A stretch of DNA of 16,497 nucleotides from assembly GCA_025774865.1 (NCBI GenBank), contig JALGZO010000760.1, forward strand, positions 1 through 16,497, given 5' to 3'. Below are positions 1-6,666 of this stretch, one piece after another. Position 1 is the stretch's first letter. Each line of letters opens with the position of its first letter. Position numbers and translations under genes: made by a program. This stretch comes from a bacterium (GTDB taxonomy: Bacteria > ARS69). Below the pieces are notes generated by a model that did not search any database, had not been told where the DNA came from, and was given only the letters and a program-made list of their open reading frames with translations.

Positions 1-2
1 AG

Positions 3-80
3 AAGATCGTCCTCGAGCTGTTCGACGAAGCCGGCGTTGACCTGCAGGAGGAAGACACGGTCGAGGAGTCAACCGGCTGA
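3..80 (+). CDS. C-terminal end of an unidentified protein (5' truncated)
   Basis: An open frame enters from the left edge and stops at TGA 78-80, giving 25 residues that end in a strongly acidic tail (QEEDTVEESTG). The stop overlaps the ATG of the next gene by one base (TGATG), an arrangement typical of translational coupling, so this gene and the barrel protein after it are probably co-transcribed. The fragment is too short to assign to a family, and no function is claimed. Confidence 0.5.
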   Translation, partial: KIVLELFDEAGVDLQEEDTVEESTG

Positions 81-1573
81 TGTGCCGGCGCCTCTTTCGG
101 GGCATCTCGCTTCTCTTCATCGCTGCTCTGACCCCCTCAGTCTTCGCCACCCGCCCTGCGTTCGGCCAAGATCCCCTGAGTCTCAGCCTGACCAACAAGC
201 TCGACTATCGCCGGCTGGATCAGGACGACGTGCGGGAGGAGGCGTTCCGCAACCGTACGGAGCTCACCGCGTTCCAGGGGATCTTCTCCGTGTGGCTCCG
301 ACTCGAAGCGCTCCAGATCTCCGACGTGAACGTGTACGACCCATTCCTGGCCCTCGACCAGGGGGATGAAGATGGTCGCGTCGACCAGATGGACATCACC
401 AAGCGCACGATCACGGTGGAGACGGATCGCTTCCGGGGCGACTACGGGGACGTGTCGTACGTGTTCGGGAGAGGCATGTTGCCCAGCGTGTTCGAGGACG
501 AGGAGCTCAACTTCGACACGCGTCTGGAGGGGTTGACCGCTCTGTACGATCACGACTACGTCACCGGGTCGATGCTCGCGGGTAGCAACGAGGAGAACCG
601 TCTTCGAGCGATATACGCGGAGCCGGTGGCGTGGCGCGACATCCGAGTCGGCGGGGGATTCGCCGAGGCGTGGGGAAGCGGCGAGGAAACGGAGATTCGT
701 GAACGGGAGCAGCACCTCGGGGCCTACGCCGACCTTTCGACCGGGCCGGTTTCGCTGTACGGGGAGTACGTCCACCGCGAGTTTCCGAAGACGGGGGATT
801 TCGGCTATGGCGCCTTTTTCGCCGCCATCGCGTCGGTGGGAGGGGTGACCCTCTCGGGGGAGTACAAGGACTTCGACACGTTCGAGCACGACTACCACGA
901 CCCGCCGACGACCCTGCGGCAGCACACGTGGACCCTCTTGAATCGTGAGAGTGGGCAGGTCCTGGCCGACATCACCGACGACGACGTACGGGGGGTCCTG
1001 GCCGAGGGAGAGTACTCTCCGGGCCTCTTCACGACATTCGTCGCGAGCTTCAGCAAGCTCGACCGGCGGGAGACCCCCGACCGCTTCTGGGAGGCTTTCG
1101 GGGAGGCGAAGGGCACCTGGCAGGAGCAGGTCTTCGTGACCGCCGGAGCGGCGGAGTCGGAACTCGAGGTCGGGAACCTCTTCGAGGAGCGGATTACGGG
1201 AGTTGGTGAGATAGTGGGTCAGCTGGACGACTCGAACAGCCTGACCTTCGGGGTCGAGTGGGCGGAGGTTCAGGAATCCAACACCGCGACCGAGGACTTC
1301 GAATTCCCGGTGAAGTTCCGCGAGCGTATCTTCTACCTGTCCTATGGGCGTTCTCCGTGGCTCAACCTCACGGTAAACTACGAGAACAGCGGAGACCCCG
1401 CCGAGAGTCGCGAAGACTGGACGACGGTCGTCGCCGAGATCGGGCTGGCGGCCGATCACGACTTTCTCATCAGCTACGGCTCCGAGCGGGGGGGCTGGAA
1501 GTGTACGGGCGGGATCTGTTTCTTCGAGCCGGAGTTCGAGGGATTCAAATTGAGATGGGTGGCCCGATTCTGA
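80..1573 (+). CDS. Outer-membrane beta-barrel protein (DUF6029-like)
   Basis: A 497-residue protein with a basic, hydrophobic N-terminus (residues 1-30, RLFRGISLLFIAAL then an alanine-rich stretch ending in FGQ) that reads as a Sec signal peptide. The mature part has no hydrophobic helices. It is built of alternating short strands rich in Tyr, Phe, Gly and acidic residues (for example AYADLSTGPVSLYGEYV), and it ends in an aromatic residue (WVARF), as outer-membrane barrels recognised by the BAM complex do. A 'D...YVFGRGM' segment near residue 130 and the overall pattern recall the DUF6029 family of Bacteroidetes-type barrels. That assignment is from memory of the family pattern, not from a search. 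The ATG overlaps the preceding stop, and the next gene follows after 40 bases. Its role is unknown; it could be a porin-like or structural surface protein associated with the secreted redox proteins downstream. Confidence 0.75.
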   Translation: MCRRLFRGISLLFIAALTPSVFATRPAFGQDPLSLSLTNKLDYRRLDQDDVREEAFRNRTELTAFQGIFSVWLRLEALQISDVNVYDPFLALDQGDEDGRVDQMDITKRTITVETDRFRGDYGDVSYVFGRGMLPSVFEDEELNFDTRLEGLTALYDHDYVTGSMLAGSNEENRLRAIYAEPVAWRDIRVGGGFAEAWGSGEETEIREREQHLGAYADLSTGPVSLYGEYVHREFPKTGDFGYGAFFAAIASVGGVTLSGEYKDFDTFEHDYHDPPTTLRQHTWTLLNRESGQVLADITDDDVRGVLAEGEYSPGLFTTFVASFSKLDRRETPDRFWEAFGEAKGTWQEQVFVTAGAAESELEVGNLFEERITGVGEIVGQLDDSNSLTFGVEWAEVQESNTATEDFEFPVKFRERIFYLSYGRSPWLNLTVNYENSGDPAESREDWTTVVAEIGLAADHDFLISYGSERGGWKCTGGICFFEPEFEGFKLRWVARF

Positions 1574-1613
1574 GATCCTTGCGGAACGGCGCCCGCGACG
1601 TTAGGTGTTCGAA

Positions 1614-2876
1614 ATGACTCAGAGAGTGCGGATTCGTGTCGTTGCAGTGGGGCTGGCCAGCGCGGGCCTCGTGGCGTTCGCGGGATGCCGGGACGAGATT
1701 GCCGCTCCCACGATGGGCTTCATCGAGATCGATACCGGCGGCGTCGAGGGAGTCGAGGTGTTCGTCGACGGGGAGTCTCTTGGAACCCTCACCGGCGCGC
1801 CCGTCGGACCGGTCGACGAGGGGGACCACTCGGTCGCGGTGGCCCGGGAGTGCTACGAGTCGGTCCTCGGAGAGCAGGCGGTGACGGTGCGCCCGGCGGA
1901 AACGAGCGCCCTCGAATTCGTTCTGGTTCCTCGGGAATTCGGCTCGGTCGCGATCACGACCTCGGATGAGTTGAGAGAGTTCGAGGTCACCGGGGCCCAG
2001 ATTCTCCGGGAAGTGGGTGGTGAGTTCACGAACACCGGCCTGACCACTCCCGCCACGATCGACGACCTGCCGTGTGGAAACGAAACCTTCCTGATTCGCA
2101 TGAACGGCTATCCCGACCGTCCAATCACCGTGGCGGTCGATACCGGAGTTCTGACGGAGGTCCACGCGGAGCTCGGTCCGCGTCGCAAGGTTCTCGCCGA
2201 GATGTTCACGTACCAGACGTGCCCCAACTGCCCCGAGTCGTCGGACGCGTTGAAAGAGATTCGCGAAGATGATCCAGACCGGTTTTTCGTGATCGAATGG
2301 CACACTTGGGACTTCACGCATTTCAATCTGTTCGATCCGAGGTGGAAGGCGCGCGAGGAGGCGTACACGGGTGGGATCCCTCTGTCGTATCCGGGTGTGG
2401 TCATCCAGGGCGGGTACGCCGACGATCCCCGCATGCTGGACGGAAGCCGGCCCTCGGAGCCCGTCCAGTACCGTCAGCGGGCGGACTACTATCTCGCAGA
2501 GTGCGACACGGACTGTCACGACCGCGCGGGCTGCGACGAGTGCGTCTACGCGCTCATCGCCGAAGGATCCGTGACGCCCGGGACGACGGATCTCATGGCC
2601 TGGCTGAAGTGGCGGGGCGGAAGTGCGCCGGGTGATCTGAAGCTCCGCTTCGTCCTCATCGAGAACGAAGTAAGCGCGCTGGGGATCGGGTCGCCGTTCT
2701 ACTACGTCCCGCGCAACTACCACGAAGAAGCCGTCTCATTCACCTCACCGGGGGAGATTCTGGAGATTCACACCAGCCTCTCCGTCGACCCGAGCTGGGA
2801 TGTAAGTCACATGGGTTATGTGGTTTACCTGCAGTCGGATGCCACCTTGGAGGTTCTTGCCATCGATGGGACTTGA
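1614..2876 (+). CDS. PEGA / thioredoxin-like lipoprotein with CPNC redox motif (Omp28-like)
   Basis: A 420-residue predicted lipoprotein. I chose ATG 1614 over the in-frame GTG 1605 because AGGTG at 1603-1607 is well placed as a ribosome binding site for it. The signal peptide ends in a lipobox (AFAGC) with the acylated Cys at residue 25. Two PEGA-like beta domains follow (about 35-105 and 110-190; 'VEVFVDGESLGTL' is typical), then a thioredoxin-like domain starting near 195 with T-C-P-N-C-P (Cys203 and Cys206) and a probable cis-proline in GIPLSYPGVVI. This resembles Omp28-type outer-membrane proteins. A cysteine-rich loop (C-x3-C-x5-C-x2-C, bases about 2500-2545) may be disulfide-bonded. 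The protein probably does thiol-disulfide chemistry at the cell surface or in the periplasm. Its redox segment aligns with that of the selenoprotein two genes downstream, which has TGA where Cys203 lies. PEGA, lipobox and CxxC are seen directly; substrate and partner are unknown. Confidence 0.8.
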   Translation: MTQRVRIRVVAVGLASAGLVAFAGCRDEIAAPTMGFIEIDTGGVEGVEVFVDGESLGTLTGAPVGPVDEGDHSVAVARECYESVLGEQAVTVRPAETSALEFVLVPREFGSVAITTSDELREFEVTGAQILREVGGEFTNTGLTTPATIDDLPCGNETFLIRMNGYPDRPITVAVDTGVLTEVHAELGPRRKVLAEMFTYQTCPNCPESSDALKEIREDDPDRFFVIEWHTWDFTHFNLFDPRWKAREEAYTGGIPLSYPGVVIQGGYADDPRMLDGSRPSEPVQYRQRADYYLAECDTDCHDRAGCDECVYALIAEGSVTPGTTDLMAWLKWRGGSAPGDLKLRFVLIENEVSALGIGSPFYYVPRNYHEEAVSFTSPGEILEIHTSLSVDPSWDVSHMGYVVYLQSDATLEVLAIDGT

Positions 2877-2942
2877 TAGGCGAGTGTGGTATCCTGAAAC
2901 TCTCTCGGTCGATCTCGGTCCCACAGCCGGAGGGCAACTTTC

Positions 2943-3749
2943 ATGATCCGGAACGTGCGGGCATACGCCCTCACTGTCGTGTGCATGGTCGCACCCCTCG
3001 CGGTGACGTCGGCGAATGCCGTCCCGCACCTCCAGAAAACAGCAGCCGTCGCCGAGGAGGTCGCCCTGTTCCGAGTGGGTGGCGCAAACTACAGTTACAC
3101 GCTCGAGCAGCTGTCGTTTTCCACGCAGATGCAGCCCGTGATCGACGGCACCGCTCCGTACTTCTTCTTCCTCTTGACGAATACCGGCGACGACGACACC
3201 TACCACATGGTCGTCTCGGACATCGACGATCCCCTGAACTGGTTCGGACAGGTCTGCATCGGTTTTCTTTGCTTTCCGGACAGCCTGGATCATCCGTTGA
3301 CGAACGCGGATTCCGATTCCGTCGGGGTCAACGTGGTCCCCTTTACGGATGGCGTCGATACGTTCACGTTCACGCTCAGCTCGCTGGGGAATCCTGCGCT
3401 CGTGAGCGTCTACGAACTGACGCTGTACGCCGGGAGCACGGTCGTGGACGTTCGGCCGATCTCCGGCGTCGACAGTTTCGAGCTTCGGCAGAACAGTCCC
3501 AATCCCGTGCGTGCCGCGACGTCGATTCAGTTCGCGCTGCCACGGGAAGAGGCGGTCTCGCTCCGGATCTATGACGTGTCCGGCCGGATCGTGCGTACGT
3601 TGTCGGAAGGCTCCTGGCCGGCCGGTTCGCACCGGGTAGCCTGGGACGGTAAGTCCGACACCGGGGGCTCGGTACCCACCGGAGTCTACTTCTATCGCCT
3701 GGTCACGCCGGAAGGCGAACTGGCCAGGAGAATGACGGTGATTCGATGA
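2943..3749 (+). CDS. Secreted protein with C-terminal FlgD-Ig-like/T9SS-type sorting domain
   Basis: A 268-residue protein. The N-terminus is a clear signal peptide with an A-x-A-type site (SANA, cleavage after residue 26). Residues 27-165 form a beta-rich region of unrecognised family, containing a 'LLTNTGDDDTYHM' segment like those in domains describing protein or matrix attachment. Residues 179-268 are a FlgD-Ig-like sorting domain: LRQNSPNP, a 'L-R-I-Y-D-V-S-G-R' strand, 'VAWDGK', 'PTGVYFYRL' and the basic end MTVIR. In FCB-type bacteria such domains direct type IX secretion and surface attachment. No secretion machinery lies in this window. A good ribosome binding site (GGAGGG, 2929-2934) precedes the ATG. 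It sits between the two thioredoxin-like genes in the same operon-like run, so it may be exported with them. Its function is otherwise unknown. Confidence 0.8.
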   Translation: MIRNVRAYALTVVCMVAPLAVTSANAVPHLQKTAAVAEEVALFRVGGANYSYTLEQLSFSTQMQPVIDGTAPYFFFLLTNTGDDDTYHMVVSDIDDPLNWFGQVCIGFLCFPDSLDHPLTNADSDSVGVNVVPFTDGVDTFTFTLSSLGNPALVSVYELTLYAGSTVVDVRPISGVDSFELRQNSPNPVRAATSIQFALPREEAVSLRIYDVSGRIVRTLSEGSWPAGSHRVAWDGKSDTGGSVPTGVYFYRLVTPEGELARRMTVIR

Positions 3750-3764
3750 TCATCCAGTCCTCAT

Positions 3765-3776
3765 CGGGCGTGCCCG
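3765..3776 (+). repeat. Short inverted repeat just upstream of the selenoprotein RBS
   Basis: CGGGC and GCCCG, separated by two bases, form a small perfect inverted repeat in the 43-base gap before the selenoprotein gene; T3764 and A3777 extend it by one pair. It ends three bases before the AAGGGAG ribosome binding site. It could be a weak regulatory hairpin or chance in GC-rich DNA. Confidence 0.25.
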
Positions 3777-3778
3777 AG

Positions 3779-3785
3779 AAGGGAG
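3779..3785 (+). promoter_or_regulatory. Ribosome binding site deciding the GTG start of the selenoprotein gene
   Basis: AAGGGAG lies seven bases upstream of GTG 3793. This is good Shine-Dalgarno placement and supports translation starting there, 44 codons ahead of the in-frame TGA. No comparable site precedes the later in-frame TTG 3955. Confidence 0.7.
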
Positions 3786-3792
3786 TCAAACT

Positions 3793-5817
3793 GTGACGTC
3801 GACCAAGCCCCTGATCGGAGCAGTCGGTCTCGCCGCCCTCACGGGTGCGCTCCTGATGCCAGTCGTTTCGCAGGCAACTCTCGTCGATCGGACGGTATTC
3901 GCCGAAGAGTTCGGCTTCATCACGTGACAGTTTTGCCCCGACGCCCGTGCGGCGTTGAAGCAGTTGGAGCAGAACTACGGAACGGACAACATCGTCCACG
4001 TCGACTGGCACGTCTCGCAGACCTTCAACAACCCCGACGCCACCGCCCTGGCGAATTACTACGGCGTGGGGGGCGTTCCCCACGTCCTGTTCGACGGCGG
4101 GAACGATGTGATCGGCGGTGGGACGGACATGTACCCATTCTACGAGCCGATCTATCTGAGCGAGAAGGCGCAGCAGTCGAAGCTCATGATGGACGCGCAC
4201 GTCTTCTTCCCGGACGGCGGTCCCACGGGAAACGTGACGATCGATCTCGAGGTGGCACCGGGTGAGCTGATCGGTGCGGCGCACACGATCAAGGTGATCG
4301 TCTACGAGGACCAGGTCTTCGCCGCGGGCAAGTCCTGGAAGGGCATCGGGCGATTCATCGCGCTGCAGACGCCGATGACGATCGTCAACGGCGGAGAGAC
4401 CCAAACGGTGACGGTGCCCTTCACGATGGACCCATGGAGCCAGGTCCAGAATCCGGCGAACTGTCGCGCGATCGCGTACGTACAACGGAACAGTAACCAG
4501 GTGATCATCCAGTCCCAGCTTTGCTCGTTCACGTACGACGTTGACGTCACCGACCTCGAGGCGGTCGTGACGAGCGTCGAGACCGGTCAGACCGACGAGA
4601 TCGACACCCAGGTCGAGTACACCGGCGCCGTGAACGACGATGTCGTGATCACGCTCGACAAATCCACCCTGCCGGCGGGCTGGGACGCGGAGATCGTCTG
4701 GAACGCGGGCACCTATCCGACCGGCCTGACGATCACGAACATGTCTCCCGGCCAGATCGAGCCGTACCAGGTGCGGATCATCCCGAGCGCGACCCCGGGG
4801 GCCGGTAACGTGAGCGTCTCCACGGAGCCGATTTCAGATCCGCTCCGCAGGGAAGAGCACACGTACTACATGTTCGCGGGCACTCCGGCGATCCTCTTCG
4901 TCGACGACGACCGCGGGGCTTCGACGGAGTCCGCCTTCGAGCAGGCTGTTCTCGACGCGGGTTACTTCTCGATCACGCACGACTTCTTGGCGGAGGGCTC
5001 GCCCACAGCGGCCGTCATGGAGAGTTTCGACGTCGTCATCTGGACCACGGGTGAGCTGCAGACCGGGACCCTCGGAAACGTCGCAGAGGGCAACCTGGGG
5101 CTGTACCTGGACGCAGGAGGATCTCTCTTCCTGACCAGCCAGGGATTCCTGAACCACCGTGGCGCGAACTCGTTCGCGCAGACGTACCTGGGCGTGTCGA
5201 GCTTCCTTCAGGATCAGCAGGCACCGTCGGCGACCGGCGTGGCCTCCGATCCGATCGGAGACGGGCTGAACCTGACCCTGTCTCCGCCGTTCCCCGATTT
5301 CGCCGACGAAATCACCGGGACGACCGGGGGAGCGGTCAGCTGGTTGGATGGAACGTCCAATCCGATCGGCGTTCGCCTGGATACGGGGGGTCACAAGACC
5401 GTGTTCATGAGCGCGGCGTTCGACGGGATCTCGACCGTGGCGCCGGATCCGAACAACCAAGCGATCGTGATGCAGCGGATCATCCAGTGGTTGCTCCCGA
5501 CCGCGACGGATGTGCGTCCGACGGCCGGACCCGCTCCGGTGTCGCTCGCTCTCGCGCAGAACACGCCGAATCCGTTCCGCGGGGTCACGTCATTGCGGTT
5601 CGCGGTTCCCAGTGAGGGCCCGGTGAGCCTCGCGGTTTACAATATCGCCGGCCGGAAGGTGGCGGATCTCGTCAACAAGCCGCTCGACGCCGGTGCCTAC
5701 ACCGTCTCCTGGGACGGGCTCGATCGGAGCGGCAGTCGCGTCGCCTCGGGTGTGTACCTCTATCGCCTGAGCGCGTCGGGTCAATCCCTCTCGAAGGAAA
5801 TGGTCTTCGTGAGGTAG
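3793..5817 (+). CDS. Predicted selenoprotein: secreted thioredoxin-like (Omp28-like) protein with UxxC motif and sorting domain
   Basis: A frame of 674 residues if TGA 3925-3927 is read as selenocysteine (U45). The GTG start has a strong ribosome binding site (AAGGGAG). Residues 1-28 form a signal peptide ending in VSQA. A thioredoxin-like domain follows (about 34-125): strand 'TVFAEEFGFIT', then U45-Q-F-C48, a helix 'PDARAALKQLEQNYG', and a cis-Pro strand 'GGVPHVLFDGG' (Pro96). The TGA falls exactly on the first Cys of CxxC, as in the neighbouring lipoprotein (TCPNCP). Beta-rich linker regions follow, then a ThuA/GATase-like segment (about 365-545: 'ILFVDDDRG', 'DVVIWTTGEL', 'YLDAGGSLFLTSQG'), and a FlgD-Ig-like sorting domain (582-674: 'AQNTPNPF', 'VSWDGL', 'SGVYLYRL'). 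It is probably an exported thiol oxidoreductase with a Sec nucleophile. The selenium-insertion genes are not in the window. The alternative is a Cys-to-stop mutation or base error; the hairpin after the TGA and the exact position argue against that. A routine gene caller would start near TTG 3955 and lose the signal peptide and active site. Confidence 0.82.
3925..3927 (+). other. In-frame TGA predicted to encode selenocysteine (U45)
   Basis: This single in-frame stop has intact, protein-like coding sequence on both sides: signal peptide and first thioredoxin strand before, helix with the resolving cysteine after. The context is F-I-T-U-Q-F-C-P, a U-x-x-C redox motif. Genes at 80, 1614, 2943, 5947 and 11728 all end at TGA, so TGA is a normal stop in this genome and the reading must be context-dependent. 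Confidence 0.8.
3933..3963 (+). promoter_or_regulatory. Candidate bacterial SECIS element (hairpin downstream of TGA)
   Basis: The mRNA can fold right after the TGA. The upper stem has seven pairs (3939-3945 with 3951-3957, one of them G-U) and closes the five-base loop CGUGC (3946-3950). Below a 2x2 internal loop (CC/AA) there are four more pairs (3933-3936 with 3960-3963, one G-U). The loop starts 18 bases after the TGA and has G at its second position. Known bacterial SECIS elements have an apical loop about 16-37 bases from the UGA with a G among the first loop bases, which SelB recognises. The pairing is worked out by hand; no folding energy was computed. Confidence 0.7.
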
Positions 5818-5841
5818 TCCGATCCTGTCGCGAAAAGAACG

Positions 5842-5871
5842 GAGGCCGCCGGTTTTCGGACCGGCGGCCTC
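5842..5871 (+). terminator. Strong hairpin terminator after the selenoprotein gene
   Basis: A perfect 12-base-pair stem (5842-5853 with 5860-5871, mostly G-C) closes a six-base loop (TTTCGG), 24 bases after the selenoprotein stop. No clear T-run follows on the + strand, only GTTCG; on the opposite strand the hairpin is followed by CTTTTCG. It probably ends the operon-like run 80-5817 and separates it from the glycosyltransferase genes. Confidence 0.7.
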
Positions 5872-5946
5872 GTTCGCAACGGGGCGTTTTCCGGTTTCCC
5901 GAGAGACCCGATTCGGAGACAATTCTCCGACCCTTCCGAGGAAACC

Positions 5947-6666
5947 GTGCGACCCGTCATCGTCGTTCCCACGTATAACGAAGCGCCGAATCTCGAGCGG
6001 TTGGTCGACGACGTTCGCAGGATCTCGCCGGAGTCGACCATCCTGATCGTCGACGATCAATCTCCAGACGGGACCGGTGAGATCGCGGATCGTCTCGCGG
6101 CGGCCGACGACGCCGTACGCGTGATCCACCGAGATCCGCCCCGGGGGCGCGGGCTCGCGGGTCGAGACGGCTATCGGGAGGCGCTCCGGTTAGGGGCCGA
6201 CGTCGTCCTGGAGATGGATGCGGACTTCTCGCATGATCCTCGGATCCTGCCGCAGTTCCTGGACGCGGTCGCGAACGGTGCGGATGTGGTGCTCGGGTCG
6301 CGATTCGTTCGGGGCGGGAGCGATCGGGATCGGAGTGCCTGGCGGCGAGTCGTGACGATCCTCGCGAACACCTACATCCGGGTCGTGCTCGGAGTGCCGA
6401 TCGGTGATTGCAACTCGGGGTTTCGTTGCTTCCGGCGGAGCGTTCTCGAAGCGATCCGGCCGGAGACGCTGACCTCGGCGGGACCGTCCATCGTTCAGGA
6501 AGTGCTCTTCCGCGTGCACCGGGTCGGGGCAAAGATCGTGGAGATCCCGCTGGAGTTCGTGGACAGGAAGGAAGGAGAATCGAAGCTGGGACTCCGACTC
6601 CTCGTTGATGGGTACGTGATGATCCTTCGGCTCCGCATCCTCGCTCTGCTCGGGAGGGATCCTTGA
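5947..6666 (+). CDS. DPM1-like polyprenyl-phosphate glycosyltransferase (GT2 family)
   Basis: A 239-residue cytoplasmic-face enzyme of glycosyltransferase family 2, closest in pattern to dolichol/polyprenol-phosphate mannose synthases. These transfer a sugar from a nucleotide-sugar to a polyprenyl phosphate. Visible motifs are the N-terminal 'VVPTYNEAPNLERLV', 'ILIVDDQSPDGTGEIA' (nucleotide-binding Asp pair), the metal-binding 'EMDADFSHDP', 'VLGSRFVRGG', 'CNSGFRCFRR' and the C-terminal 'FVDRKEGESKL'. The length matches the catalytic domain alone, without the membrane domain found in longer members. It starts with GTG preceded by GAGGAAA. Its TGA stop overlaps the TTG start of the next gene, so the two are translationally coupled. 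The sugar (mannose, glucose or other) cannot be told from the sequence. Confidence 0.88.
   Translation: MRPVIVVPTYNEAPNLERLVDDVRRISPESTILIVDDQSPDGTGEIADRLAAADDAVRVIHRDPPRGRGLAGRDGYREALRLGADVVLEMDADFSHDPRILPQFLDAVANGADVVLGSRFVRGGSDRDRSAWRRVVTILANTYIRVVLGVPIGDCNSGFRCFRRSVLEAIRPETLTSAGPSIVQEVLFRVHRVGAKIVEIPLEFVDRKEGESKLGLRLLVDGYVMILRLRILALLGRDP

Noticed and set aside
137-1459. Long minus-strand open frame opposite the barrel gene (others at 1545-2723, 7107-8390 and 11671-13218)
   Set aside because: High GC leaves antisense frames open. These translations are Arg/Val/Asp/Leu-rich, lack recognisable domains, and lie opposite well-supported genes.
2873-2895. Promoter-like TTGATA and TATCCT before the 2943 gene
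   Set aside because: The spacer is only 11 bases, far from the usual 16-18, and the -35-like part overlaps the preceding stop codons.
3925-3927. TGA reassigned genome-wide to an amino acid (Trp or Gly)
   Set aside because: TGA is the terminal stop of genes ending at 80, 1573, 2876, 3749, 6666 and 13074, and no other long gene in the window contains an in-frame TGA.
3925-3927. Simple pseudogene or nonsense mutation explanation for the in-frame TGA
   Set aside because: Not fully excludable, because TGC or TGT to TGA is one base. It was ranked lower because the stop sits exactly on the redox Cys, a SECIS-like hairpin follows, and the remaining 630 codons are intact.
4006-4020. Sigma-54-like TGGCAC half-site
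   Set aside because: The downstream half (GCAG) does not match TTGC properly and the site lies inside coding sequence with no gene start after it.
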